Shown: one piece after another, positions 22,825 through 33,033 of the stretch
Position numbering within the stretch: position 1 is the stretch's first letter
Layout of the letters: the number at the start of each line of letters is the position of its first letter
From: Zygaena filipendulae
Taxonomy: Eukaryota > Arthropoda > Insecta > Lepidoptera > Zygaenidae
NCBI GenBank assembly: GCA_907165275.2
Contig: OU015650.1
Span: 14,600,001-14,664,000 of the forward strand
Length of the DNA stretch: 64,000 bases
Reading direction: 5' to 3'
Notes under the pieces: model-generated
What the model saw: the letters and a program-made list of their open reading frames with translations, nothing else
What the model was told of the DNA's origin: nothing
Databases searched by the model: none
Made by a program: the position numbers and the translations under genes

Positions 22825-23044
22825 TTCTAATTTGAATGATGTGGGTGGGTCGTGAAGGTATTGTTTTGGACGTTTCCATTTCAAAGGATTTGAACCCACG
22901 CTAATTGCAACGAAGCGGAAACTCATGGGTACAAGTAAAACATAGTTTTTGATATAATATTTTTATGTTTTTCATTGAAGTCCTTATTAATAATCGTTTG
23001 TACGATTTAATATTTCTTGACGTATTGTTATACGTGTACGTTTA

Positions 23045-23367
23045 ATGGGGATGTGGACTACTCTTGAAAATCAAAATTCTAATTAGTCCGTCAGTTAGAA
23101 AATAAAAAAAACAATAGACAAGTATTTTTTGATTTTTCAAATAAATTAAAATATACAAAGATAAAGCGTATTAAAGTTTAGGGTGAGGGAGCCGTGACGT
23201 CATTAACCGCTAAAATCGCCATACAAACTGTCAGAATAGTGACGTTTTTATTATTATTTCAACTCCATATATCGCCGTTACTTTTTGATTACGTAAAAAT
23301 ACGTGTTCAATATTTTTTTATAATCTACAAGACGAACTAAAAACTAAAAATTAGTCTACATGCCCAT
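23045..23367 (-). mobile_element. CRE-bearing MITE, copy 4
   Basis: Reverse orientation. Ends ATGGGGATGTGGACTA and TAGTCTACATGCCCAT. One TGACGTCA is intact at 23195-23202; the other has decayed to TGACGTTT near 23240. Confidence 0.75.
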
Positions 23368-23635
23368 TCTTTTGGCGTGTGCCAAATGTGTGATGTTAAA
23401 ATAGAAATCATCGAAAGCAACGGAAGTGACGCGTGGCAATTCAGCAACGATCGTAACACCCGGTGCATGCAATTCAAGCTAGTTATTTTGTTCAAAAAAA
23501 AAAAAACAGAACCGCGTCTCTTCCAACAGCGCTTTGAAACCATTTTAAAACTACGTGTTGCTTTAAAACGCAAGTCGTAAATAACCCAACAGATGTCTTT
23601 AATTACACTTTTAAGTTAGCTTTTTTAGTTTATAC

Positions 23636-24030
23636 CTACTAGCTGTTCCTCGCGGTTCCACCCGCATTAATTTCAGACACTTTGCGTTGCATAAGTAAGC
23701 ACATTTTTTTTTATTCCTGCAAAAAATTCCTGAAACGTTTGACGAGCATACTTATTAAAAAAGGAAACATACATACAATTCGAACATAGAACCTCCTCCT
23801 TTTTGGAAGTCGGTTAAAAATGCAAGCGTGAGTTTTTTTGTTTGAATCGCTTTAACGCCTTATCTACTAAACCGATCATCATGAAATTTTGTATACCCGT
23901 TTTCAAAGGTACAGAAATAGACATGGGGCGTTTTTTAACGGAATTCCCGAACTTAACCTTAGGAATGGAACTCCGATCTTGGAACTCCGAAATTAAAGCA
24001 GGTCTTTTTCACGATAAAATCGCTTGATGA
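23636..24030. mobile_element. Helitron-like fragments
   Basis: A minus-strand 3' module (TAGCTGTTCCTCGCGG) at 23640-23680 and a plus-strand type A body with CATCATGAAATTTTGTAT at 23820-24000. Both are truncated. Confidence 0.5.
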
Positions 24031-24055
24031 TTTAGTGACTACCTATACGTATATA

Positions 24056-24631
24056 CAGTAGAATCCGTTTATTATGAGATCGAAGGGAATTGCCAAATAC
24101 GTCATAATAAGCGGACGTCATACAAAACGTTTTGTGAAATGAAAAACCTTTTTTATGTAAATATGTATGTACTTAAGTATTTTAATACAGAAACATAGTA
24201 AATATACATATGTCTACATACATATTAAATCAAAATCAAAATTGTACATAATCAGCACATTATTACACATACAAGTGTATTTTTTACTGTAAGAAATCTG
24301 TAATTTTTGACTGCTTTTGTTTTTTCATTTTATTGTAAAAACAGTCTCTAATACTATTGTGTATAGAAGACATAGCTATGGTCAAATTATCATTTTCAAT
24401 ATTGCTGTGAACAAATCGTGATAATAATTCTGCAGCTTTTAATGCCTCGGTCATTATAACCGGACATAATTTATTAAAAATGGGTCATAATAAGCGACAT
24501 GTCACTGTAAGGGACGTCATTATATCCGACTTTTTTAAAGAATTTTATATGAAAACCAAACTTCGTGGTGTAATTACGTCATAATAACCGGTTGGTCAAT
24601 ATAGGCGGAGTCATAATAAACGGATTCTACA
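24056..24631 (-). mobile_element. Tigger/pogo-like DNA transposon relic
   Basis: The left end CAGTAGAATCCGTTTATT lies next to TA. The 20 bases at 24058-24077 are exactly the reverse complement of 24611-24630. The consensus CAGT start with TA flank fits the pogo/Tigger branch of Tc1/mariner. TCATAATAA motifs recur inside near both ends (about 24103, 24483, 24582), as expected of subterminal transposase-binding sites. The minus strand keeps a transposase C-terminus at 24284-24454. The rest of the coding sequence is deleted. Confidence 0.75.
24284..24454 (-). pseudogene. Tigger-like transposase C-terminal remnant
   Basis: The minus-strand frame from the ATG at 24452-24454 to the TAA at 24284-24286 encodes 56 residues beginning MTEALKAAELLSRFVHSNIE and ending QKQSKITDFLQ. 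A helical stretch followed by a basic tail and a K-I-T-D-F end resembles the C-termini of Tigger/TIGD DDE transposases. The catalytic DDE region and the N-terminal HTH domains are absent, so it cannot be functional. The open frame may extend upstream, but that part overlaps terminal-repeat-like sequence. Confidence 0.6.
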
Positions 24632-24639
24632 TACCTACC

Positions 24640-25515
24640 TAATAATTTTCACTTTGTTTTATTTTTCGACATAAAATCCATTGGCTCAATTTCCCCGTTA
24701 CTCACCCCGGATCTGGCTGTTTCGTCTTCATTCCACTCTGGGGAAGGGATGGGATTGCGTCGTTCCCGCGGGAAAAGCCGGACCTCCGAAGCCTTGATAC
24801 AAAATGGCCGATGGTTACCATTTTTTAGGATTCCCTACGACCGTTAGGAAATCCGTTTGATGACCGTGGCATCTACACAAGAAAGTTTTAACGTAGCGAA
24901 AGGGGGGGGGGGGGGGGGGATTTCAGGAATCACTGAAATTATTTTAAAAAAGATTTCACTAAAATATTTGCTAATTCGTTTCAAAAGAGTTCCCGCGGGT
25001 ATACCGATACCTATTAAAAAGGATGCAACCGCGAAAGATAACTAGATAATAGCTGGTAATATAAAAAAACACGTCTAAAGCCGTTCTAGATAGAAACGCC
25101 CTGATTTACCTACGTGAAATTTGCTTAGAGTAGATACAATTCTGATACATACTAAATTTGTAATTACAACTCTCGAAAATTATTTTTAATACAGTTGCTC
25201 AAAAAGTGGCGTATTGCAGGGACGTTTAGCGTTCGGGATGTGGGCTATTACATACTCGAGCTTTTTGTTTGCCTTTCCCGAACTCGTGCGTTCTCTTTGC
25301 CAACTGTCAAAAATGGCGACACGACCGTATATATTATATTATCTATGGACACGACTTTGACACACTTTTTGCATTGCGAAACGTAGGTTTCGCATTACTA
25401 ATACGACTAGCGCCATCTCTTGATCACAGTTGGAACTTAGTTGAGTTTGTTGTGTTTTTGATATTTTATTAAATTGCTTAATTTTTTCGTAACTGTATTA
25501 AAAATAGTTGTTCAG
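24640..25515. other. Gene-free stretch with poly-G
   Basis: A run of 18 G at 24902-24919 is unusual in AT-rich DNA and may be an unstable or error-prone site. A helitron-like scrap with GTTCCCGCGGG lies near 24987. Nothing else is recognised. Confidence 0.45.
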
Positions 25516-25518
25516 TAC

Positions 25519-25632
25519 AAGTGCGGAACCGTCATTGCAACTAGTTCCGACTGTCAACCCTCACCTTCGGCTGCGCCTAGGCTCGGGTAGACATTTGTCG
25601 GAACTCTTTGCAATGACAGGCTTTCCGCACTT
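25519..25632. repeat. Imperfect palindrome
   Basis: AAGTGCGGAA at the left mirrors TTCCGCACTT at the right, with GTCATTGCAA/TTGCAATGAC and AGTTCCGAC/GTCGGAACT inside. A foldback MITE or hairpin; no frame. Confidence 0.65.
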
Positions 25633-25639
25633 ATAATGA

Positions 25640-26275
25640 AATATACTATTCTTCTTACCATTTCATATTTACTACACATTTTTTTTTCAAAAACATTCCT
25701 AATTTAAAATTGCCGCTGCATTTTATACGACTCAAATAAAAATGTCGTGTCCCACAGCTGTAAATTGGATATGCATGAAAATGTTTTTTTTTTTTTACGA
25801 GTTTAAACGCCGAACAAACGACGGAAGGACTCGTTTGTTAAATTTGAAATGGAGTAGGTACGAGTACTCAAGTAAAAAAAAACCATCGCAACGTTTATCG
25901 AGTTTAAGCGCGATCGACAAATTTTAGAAGTCACAAGTGATAAGCATTTAGGCCGGCATTCACAGGAGAATTGTGATGTTTTTTTTTCCTGAATGATATA
26001 CCCAAGGAGGTAAATCATTTTAATACAATCTAACCAATCGAGTAATGACTAATAAGTATTTTAAATTTGACCTAAACTTCTAAACAAGACTATACTAAGA
26101 ATGTGCCCAATGACACTTTTCTTATTGTCTCTATTAAGGGGAAGACACTTTGTTCTTGTGTTCTTTGGATACAGTACTCACAGCACTGAATACACTATTA
26201 CTATACACTACACTTACTCAAAAGGCTAAAGGAATTTTGATGTGAAAAAAAAAATAAAAAAAAAATAGGCGATTT
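25640..26275. other. Gene-free AT-rich stretch
   Basis: Nothing recognised. Confidence 0.35.
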
Positions 26276-26277
26276 AT

Positions 26278-26560
26278 ATTATTGCAGACGCTCCGCGCGG
26301 TTTCACCCGCGATAATTCGAAGATCACGTGGAATTGTTCCATTCAAACTTTGCATCCCGTTTTCATCCCCGTAGGGGTTGAATTTTCAAAAATCCTTTCT
26401 TATAGGATGCCTACGTCATACAAAGAACACACCCTCCAAGTTTCAGGTCTCTACGATCAGCGGGTTAGGCTGTACGTTGATCCATCAGTCATTCAGGACA
26501 AAGCATTTTATATGAAGTGTCCATCGCCCAATTTCATAATATTAGCAGAAAAAAAAAATT
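26278..26560 (-). mobile_element. Helitron-like element, type G
   Basis: The reversed 3' module (GCGCGGTTTCACCCGCG) is joined to a body with TCCCCGTAGGGGTTGAATTT and CCTACGTCATACAAAGAACA. The plus-strand 91-codon frame over it is incidental. Confidence 0.6.
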
Positions 26561-26569
26561 CTGAATTCA

Positions 26570-27180
26570 TCATTCATTTTTATACAAAATGTTATTTAAT
26601 TCCGGGAGGTTACTTAAGCGTCTAGATAGAAGATACAATCGGAATGTAAAACGGAACCCTGTCCCACTAAGTCCGTGCCCCACTGGGAATCGAACCAGCG
26701 ATTGCGCAGTGATGGTGACTAGTAAGCGAAATTTGTCGGCAGGATTACAGCGTGAAAAAAATAGGTACAGGAGTCAGTTTAAGTACTCTCATTTATTACT
26801 TAGCTGTATCCTCGTGTAACGGAAAATCAGAGCGAGAAAAACGAAGTAGGTATGTGAAAGAGGCGTCGGGGAAATTCTCGATACAAAATAATATTTCAAT
26901 CTCAGTGTATAAGGGATCTCACATAGTGACGGAAGCGGAGCGTAAAAAAAAATAAAAAAAATGGAATTTTTATCCACCAGCACAAGTTACAATTTTTTGT
27001 ACAGAACGGTATAATATAATATGGTGCGGCAAAAAGGAAATGGGACAGATTTTTAGTCCCCAACCTCATACAACTAATATTATCCAACTTAAAATATATT
27101 ATTATCTAACTTAAAATACAAACTAAGATGAGAGTTTCGTTGTCAGGATTAGGTACGTACGGTAGATATTTATTTTTTAT
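26570..27180. other. Gene-free stretch
   Basis: CCCACTGGGAATCGAACCAG near 26679-26698 looks like a tRNA B-box-type scrap in reverse, but no tRNA fold is evident. Nothing else is recognised. Confidence 0.3.
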
Positions 27181-27185
27181 TATAT

Positions 27186-27375
27186 ACTAGCTGTTCCCCG
27201 TGTTAATTTCGGAGTTCCCGCGGGAATTCCAGCATGAAAAGTACCCTATGTCCTTCTCTGTACCCCTGACAACGTGTATGCAAAATTTCATGATGATCGG
27301 TTCAGCCGTTAAGGCGTGAAAGCGTAACAGACAGACAGACAGAGTTACTTTCGCATTTATAATATTAGTAGGTAT
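27186..27375 (-). mobile_element. Helitron-like element, type A, near full length
   Basis: From CTAGCTGTTCCCCGTG through CCCCTGACAACGTGTATGC to CATTTATAATATTAGTAGG. Confidence 0.75.
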
Positions 27376-27379
27376 CTTA

Positions 27380-28265
27380 AAACAACAGTTTGCACATTCA
27401 TTGTAGTACACTGTACGGTGTACAGAAAGTAGGATATACTATGTATTGTATCTATATATAGATGAGATAGGTTTAAGTAAACGGAATCGAGAAGTCATCT
27501 ATATTTAGTTATTTTTTAGTTTTATTTAATTTTTGTTCCGGCTGACAACTAACGCTGCCTAACATAATAAAATGTATGAAGTTATAATGTTTGTGACATT
27601 TTGTGTTGGAAAAACAATTTCTTTTTTTTTCATTGTTTCCATTCTATTAAAAAAAAAGTTCTTGAGAAGAAAAAGGACGAATGATTTTTTTTTGTTTTTT
27701 ACATTGATTGATAAAATCTACTTTGGCGGCAACAAGCTGTAGACACCATCTTGTATTTTATGAATAAATGAAGGTTCAAGATTTTAAAGATACCTACTAC
27801 TCGAAGAGTTTCCGCAGGAGTCCTGAAATTCACGGTGATGAAACCGATGGCAACTGGTACTGGTTTTTACTCCCTCGAACTTCGAAGGCGTGTAAGTAGG
27901 TTATCAACAGTTCCAAGCACTTTTAGGATAGGCACGACCTCAATGAGAGTGTGAGAAAAAAAAGTCAGCCATGTCAAATCACGGGCAATTTAATTTAAAA
28001 TCGCTTAGCTTATGCCAATGTAAGCTAACCTCAAGCCAAATGCGCAAAGCTGCCAAGACTGCGAGCGCTTTGCACTCTGTGAATTTCAGCGGAAATTTCT
28101 ACGGATTCAAATCAATACCTATTCAAAAAAGGTAGCAAATAAAGGTTTAAATACTTTGTACCGTTGTAATTTGCCGAGATAAGTATGTATAAATCTTTAA
28201 TGTGCTGGTACTCGGCATCGAAAATATTTTTGCACTTTGAACAAGTGCATCCTTGTAATTATAAA
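27380..28265. other. Gene-free stretch
   Basis: A weak helitron-like 3' module lies near 27805-27850 (GATGAAACCGATGGCAACTG). Otherwise nothing is recognised. Confidence 0.3.
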
Positions 28266-28492
28266 TGAATGCTGATAAGCAATAAAATGTTAACCTACAA
28301 AATCGAGTTATTGATAAAGAACGCTTTATTGAGAGTTATACAACGTTTTTTAACTACCTATTTGTTTACCTTATTACATTGCCCAAATGTTAAATATAAA
28401 AAAATATTGACACAAAATGGCGCTATAATTTTAAAACACGATTTACTCAAAATATCTTCAGTGTAGGTTAACATATTATCTTATCTTTGCCC
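28266..28492 (-). mobile_element. MITE family M, copy 3
   Basis: Reversed and diverged; GCTGATAAGCAATAAAATG to ATTATCTTATCTTTGCCCA, with the GTTAACC motifs retained. Confidence 0.65.
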
Positions 28493-28662
28493 AAATACGA
28501 AAGTGAGTTTGTTTGTGTGTTACGCTTTCACGCTTTAACGGCTCAACCGCTCATCATGAAATTTTTTATACACGTTGTCAGGGGTACAGAAAAGGATATA
28601 GGCTATTTTTATCGCGGGATTCTCCGAAATAAACGGGTGAAACTGCGGGGAACAACTAGTAA
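28493..28662 (+). mobile_element. Helitron-like element, type A
   Basis: Body TTACGCTTTCACGCTTTAAC and CAGGGGTACAGAAAAGGA, ending GGGGAACAACTAGT. Confidence 0.7.
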
Positions 28663-28815
28663 AGTTTATAAGTATTATGGACTAACCACTGATATCCACA
28701 TTTCAAGCCCTGCTTAGTAACGCGCTGCCTAGCCCAAGCATTATTAATATTTGCTTGATTTTCGCTTAGAAATCTACAACAGGATATGTCAGGCTCGTAT
28801 GGTGGGAGGGGTGAC

Positions 28816-29052
28816 CCGCCGCACTCAGACTCGACTTTAATGATTACTTAGTTAAGTATAGATTTTTAAAACAAACCTGCCGCAATCAGACAAGTTTAAT
28901 AAATTAATGTTAATTGGCATTTAACTAATTAAGTTACATCTCATTAAATGGCAATTAACATTAATTTACTGAACGTCTCTGATTGCGGCAGTTTTGTTTT
29001 AAAAATCTATACTTAACTAAGCAATCATTAAAGTCGACTCTGAGTGCGGCCG
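28816..29052 (+). mobile_element. Palindromic MITE family P, copy 2
   Basis: CCGCCGCACTCAGACTCGAC to GAGTGCGGCCG. Inner arms share TTTTAAAACAAA and GCCGCAATCAGA with their mirrors. Confidence 0.75.
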
Positions 29053-29232
29053 TAAGTATGATTTCCGTACACAAAACTATTCATCAAGCACAAAAATATC
29101 CATCAACGTAACAAAGTGTATTAAGCGCTATTTGGTTGCGTTTTTACTTAGTCATTGTTTTGGGAATTTTGTGGAAAATAAACTTGGAATTCTAGCAAAA
29201 GAAATATTTAGAAAGTTAGAGCATTTACTCTA

Positions 29233-29735
29233 AGGCTAAAGCTCGACTAAAAAGTTTCGCTTGTTGCTAATGGGCTTATTACACTACTTCCAATTTAGGG
29301 AATCTAAATCAAATACAATTTAGGATCAGTGAGTGAGAGAGAGGGAGAGCGAGTGATCAGACTACACTAAATTGTACCCTAAATCGACTACTCTAGGGTA
29401 CATTTTAGTGTAGTGTGATAACTCGCTCTCTCTCTCACTCACTGATCCTAAATCGGTACCAACTGTTCTAACTTCGATTACACCTTCCGGTTTCCTAGAT
29501 TGGTGTCTGACAAATAGTAAAGTTCAATAAGCGTTTAAGAGTAAAGAAACTCGCTTAGTGACTAATCCTAGTGACTGTGAACAGTCATATTGCATACTAT
29601 CGCAGCTGGCCACACTGCAAGCGACGCCCCTAGGTAGGTGCCTAGCTAGTTGATAGTATGGCCACTAGGATTAGTCACTCAGCGAGTTTCTTGGCTCTTA
29701 GCAATAAGCGAAACTCTTTGTAGTGTGACTTTAGC
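29233..29735. mobile_element. Foldback element W, copy 1
   Basis: Long inverted arms: AGGCTAAAGC...GAAACTCGCTTAGTGACT at the left mirrors GTGACTTTAGCT and AGTCACTCAGCGAGTTTC at the right. The centre contains GCGACGCCCCTAGGTAGGTG. A separate palindrome at 29318-29453 lies in the left arm. Confidence 0.7.
29318..29453. repeat. Palindrome nested in foldback W
   Basis: ATTTAGGATCAGTGAGTGAG at the left mirrors CTCACTCACTGATCCTAAAT at the right, with GGGTAC near the centre. Near-perfect hairpin of about 136 bp. Confidence 0.75.
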
Positions 29736-30014
29736 TGAACTTGGCGCGCCTGCCCCACCTACATTGTCCTCTCTAGATAATTTATTTTCGCTGGTCACTG
29801 CACTGACAGTGGGTCTGTCTATTCTTTGCTGGTAAAATTGTTTGTGAGCATCGGTGTTTACTCTGTTGGTGTCAGTTTACAATCAACAAGTTATAAATAA
29901 ATAGGTATATTTGTACAATCAACTTCAATATGGTGTAGAGTCAAAAAATAGCGTTAGGTGCAGTACAGACGCCCGACAGAACCGAAGCTTCTTACACGTA
30001 TTCAAAATCCAATT

Positions 30015-30200
30015 ATTGATACACTAGCTGGAGTTTCGGAGTGTCCGCGATAATTTCGGTATAAAAAGTACTCCATATCCTTTTATGTACTCCTGATAAG
30101 GTGTATGCAGTTATACACAATTTTATGATGATCGGTGGAGCCGTAAGTAGTGAAAGCGTAACAAACAAACAACCTCACATTCGCATTTATAATATTGGTT
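30015..30200 (-). mobile_element. Helitron-like element, type A
   Basis: CTAGCTGGAGTTTCGGAG at one end, TTCGCATTTATAATATTGG at the other. Confidence 0.65.
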
Positions 30201-30378
30201 AGGATTAATATTATTACGTCATATAAGTGAATTTTGCATTATCACTATCTAAGTAGTATAGGTAGGTACTTCGTCTCGCTATACCACGGCCTTGTAGTAT
30301 TACGTGTTATTGAATTAACTGAAAACCTGATACACCCCATTTAAAAAAAATAAACAATAATATGATTAATAGTACATT

Positions 30379-30494
30379 GTTATCCTAGGGGTGAAAGTAA
30401 CTTATTTAGTCCCGAGACGGGGTTTGGCGCCCGTCGCTACGCTCGGGCGCCAATAGATCGAGGGACTAAATAAGTCTTTCTCCCGAGGATAACA
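30379..30494. repeat. Palindrome with GGCGCC core
   Basis: TGTTATCCT, ACTTATTTAGTCCC and TTTGGCGCCCG mirror CGGGCGCCAA, GGGACTAAATAAGT and AGGATAACA. Hairpin of about 116 bp, no frame. Confidence 0.75.
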
Positions 30495-31136
30495 CTGTGT
30501 TTTTCATTACGAATGCAAGGAAAGTCAAAATAAAAATAGGAATTAGCTAAAGAAAAAATGAGTGAAGATCGGATAGTCGCTTGACACTTTTCCACCTATT
30601 TCTTTTTCTTTGGCCGGCTAGCTATTCAGCCAGTATTTTTTATTTACATTGTGGCGACCTAAAAAAAATATTTTCTTTAATTATTAAGTATTAATTAAAG
30701 AAAATAAAAAAATATAAATAGGAATTAGCTTAAGAAAAAGTGAGTGAATTTTATTTTAATTAATACCTACTTAAACTTTACGTTATTTCAATTTTACATC
30801 GCGCTTGCTGTATAGAAAGTTGAAACATGGTTCAATAGAAATGTGAAAATAGACCTAGTTTTTTTTTAATAATTTGACAGTTGTCAGTTGAAAGCGATTC
30901 TCCCTAGGGCTGAAAAGGGTTACTTTCAACCCGCTTCTCAGGCAACTTCAGACCTACTTTCCGAGTATGAGTAATGAAAAATATATTTTATGTCGAAAAA
31001 GTTTATACTTTAAAAGTTATTCAACAATAGTTTGGAGGTGACCTATCTACGAAATTCCAAGCGCTACGCCCGCGCCTACCGGTTCGAATTTTCTTGCTGC
31101 GGGCGGAGTACGCGCCAAATATTGTATTATAAATAA

Positions 31137-31368
31137 CTAGTTGTGCCCCGCGGTTTCACCCGTGTTAATTTCAGAGTTCCCGCGGGAATTCCGGGATAAA
31201 AAGTACCCTGTGTGTTAATCTGATGTATAAGCTATGTTATTGTAAAGTTTCATTTAAATCCATCCAGTAGTTTTTGCGTGAAAGAGTAACAAACATCCAT
31301 CCATCCATCCATCCATCCATCCATTCATCCATACATTCTTACAAACTTTCGCGTTTATAATATTAAAA
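31137..31368 (-). mobile_element. Helitron-like element, type H
   Basis: CTAGTTGTGCCCCGCGGTTT, then TAATCTGATGTATAAGCTAT, an ATCC microsatellite (about 31288-31335) and TTCGCGTTTATAATATT. Related copies at 41393-41615 and 57885-58098. Confidence 0.75.
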
Positions 31369-31624
31369 AAAAATAGTATGAAAAAATATAACCTATATTA
31401 AAACATAGTGCAATCGATTCGCTAGTTGATTCTGAGCAAACTACTTTCTAGTTTTCAGTTAATTCATTAACACGTTGTATTATTTATGCCACGGCCTACA
31501 ATATACCTACGAACTCCAGTCAAGTCCAACTTTGGAACTTTTATTTGCATTTGTATCCTTACACTTTCTTTGAGGCTCTATCCCCACCCTAGAACGTATG
31601 TTGAAACGCTTCTCTTATAAAATA

Positions 31625-31805
31625 TAGCTGTCCCCCGCGGTTTCACCCGCGATACTTTCGGAGTTCCCGCGGGAATTTCGGATCATAATATAGCCCATGT
31701 TACTCAGGGATAATGTAGCTTCATCGGTCCAGTAGTTTTTATGTTAAATCCTAACAAACAAACAAACATAAAATCAAATCATTCTTCTTTATAATATTAG
31801 TATAG
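31625..31805 (-). mobile_element. Helitron-like element, B-related
   Basis: TAGCTGTCCCCCGCGGTTTC to CTTTATAATATTAGTATAG; the body has GTTACTCAGGGATAATGTAG. Confidence 0.65.
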
Positions 31806-31809
31806 ACTA

Positions 31810-32710
31810 GATTAAAAATTTCTATTCCGCTAAGCGACGTAAAAACAATATGGCCGAAGTTTATTAAAAAGTCCACTTCAATTTAACGACTAGGTACTTG
31901 TATCCAGCGGACGCCCCTTTCAGTGGAAAGTTGGTATACGCAGATGATTTTATTCGACAACTATTTCTTAAACCACTTATTTTGCATGATTCAAAAGTTT
32001 TTTATTTTATAGTGCTTGGGATGGTTTTCTATAAAAGAAGCGTTTAACTAGAGTATAGTTCGTTATAAAGAATTTTATAAATTTCCATAGGTACTAGGTA
32101 CCTAATAATTTTCATGATCCTCATCAAAAGTCAAAAGAGTTCCGCTATACTAGATAAAGACATCGTCCAACCGATCCTGTACCACCTTTTTCCAGCTAAA
32201 AATCTAGCCCAGATCATCGGTCGCGATGCCGATAACATCACAGACTTCTGTAGCCCACTGTACATGTGAAAGTCGAGGTATTTAAGAAAGAGGCGTTAAG
32301 GGAAAAAGAATAAACACATTACGAGTTCGCGAAATTAGGCGATTTGCATTCAAACTGTTAGCGAACGCTTATCAGAGAGATAATCCAGAAAATGTTATCC
32401 TCAATAGCGCTTTTGAGCAGAAAGTGAAAGTGGAAACTCAATGTTCCGATGATAATGGGGGAATTCTGTCAATTGTTATTACGGAAATTGTTATTTGGCA
32501 TCGGTTTATCCACAGATTATATTATTTTTATTTTCTGTGTGGAAATACCAAACTTCAATACACCAGCGACGCGAAGACGTCGTCACAAGGAGAGCTCTGT
32601 TTTTCTGCAAAATGTACGCCTACGGATAAATGTATAAAATTGTACGTAAAATCGCAGAGGTAAACAGCTTGTACTACAGCTACATGCGTATTGTGTATCT
32701 ACATTTATAT
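31810..32710. other. Gene-free stretch
   Basis: Overlapping short frames near 32424-32663 carry no recognised motif. Base composition is less AT-rich than its flanks. No class is assigned. Confidence 0.3.
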
Positions 32711-32716
32711 TATCAT

Positions 32717-32995
32717 GCTAGCTGTGCCCCGCGGTTTCAGCCGCGTGAGTTTCGGAATTCCAAAGTAGCCTAACTTACTTCTTATAACATCAGCTAATTA
32801 GCAGTGAAAGTCTCGTCGAAATCAATCCACCGTTTCGGAGATTCACCCGCAGGAGTTTCGGAATTCCCGTGTGACTTCAAACTTCTTTCGTAAGAACCTT
32901 CTCCTTACAATAACAAACACAACAAAAAATAGTTAGCGAAATTGGTCCAGCCGTTCACGGGTGATGTTGTGACCAAGGGAAATATGGAATCATTT
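32717..32995 (-). mobile_element. Helitron-like element, type C
   Basis: CTAGCTGTGCCCCGCGGTTT, two hairpin cores, GGTCCAGCCGTTCACGG and a 5' side at GGAATCATTTTTATA. Confidence 0.65.
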
Positions 32996-33033
32996 TTATA
33001 TCATTATCATTATATCATCATTATCTATCATTA

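Larger units (their letters stand above)
30303..31474 (-). mobile_element. MITE family N, copy 3, heavily nested
   Basis: Reverse copy. GAAAACCTGATACACCCCAT marks one end and CAGTTAATTCATTAACACG the other. The interior holds a palindrome (30379-30494), other AT-rich insertions to about 30965 and a helitron-like copy (31137-31368). Confidence 0.6.

Noticed and set aside
26350..26625. 91-codon plus-strand frame
   Set aside because: Lies over a type G helitron-like element, whose body happens to stay open.
26679..26698. Reverse B-box-like GGTTCGATTCCCAGTGGG
   Set aside because: No A box at the right spacing and no tRNA fold; probably a scrap.
31286..31335. Regular ATCC repeats resembling a small array
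   Set aside because: A tetranucleotide microsatellite inside a helitron-like element, repeated in other type H copies; no spacers, so not CRISPR.
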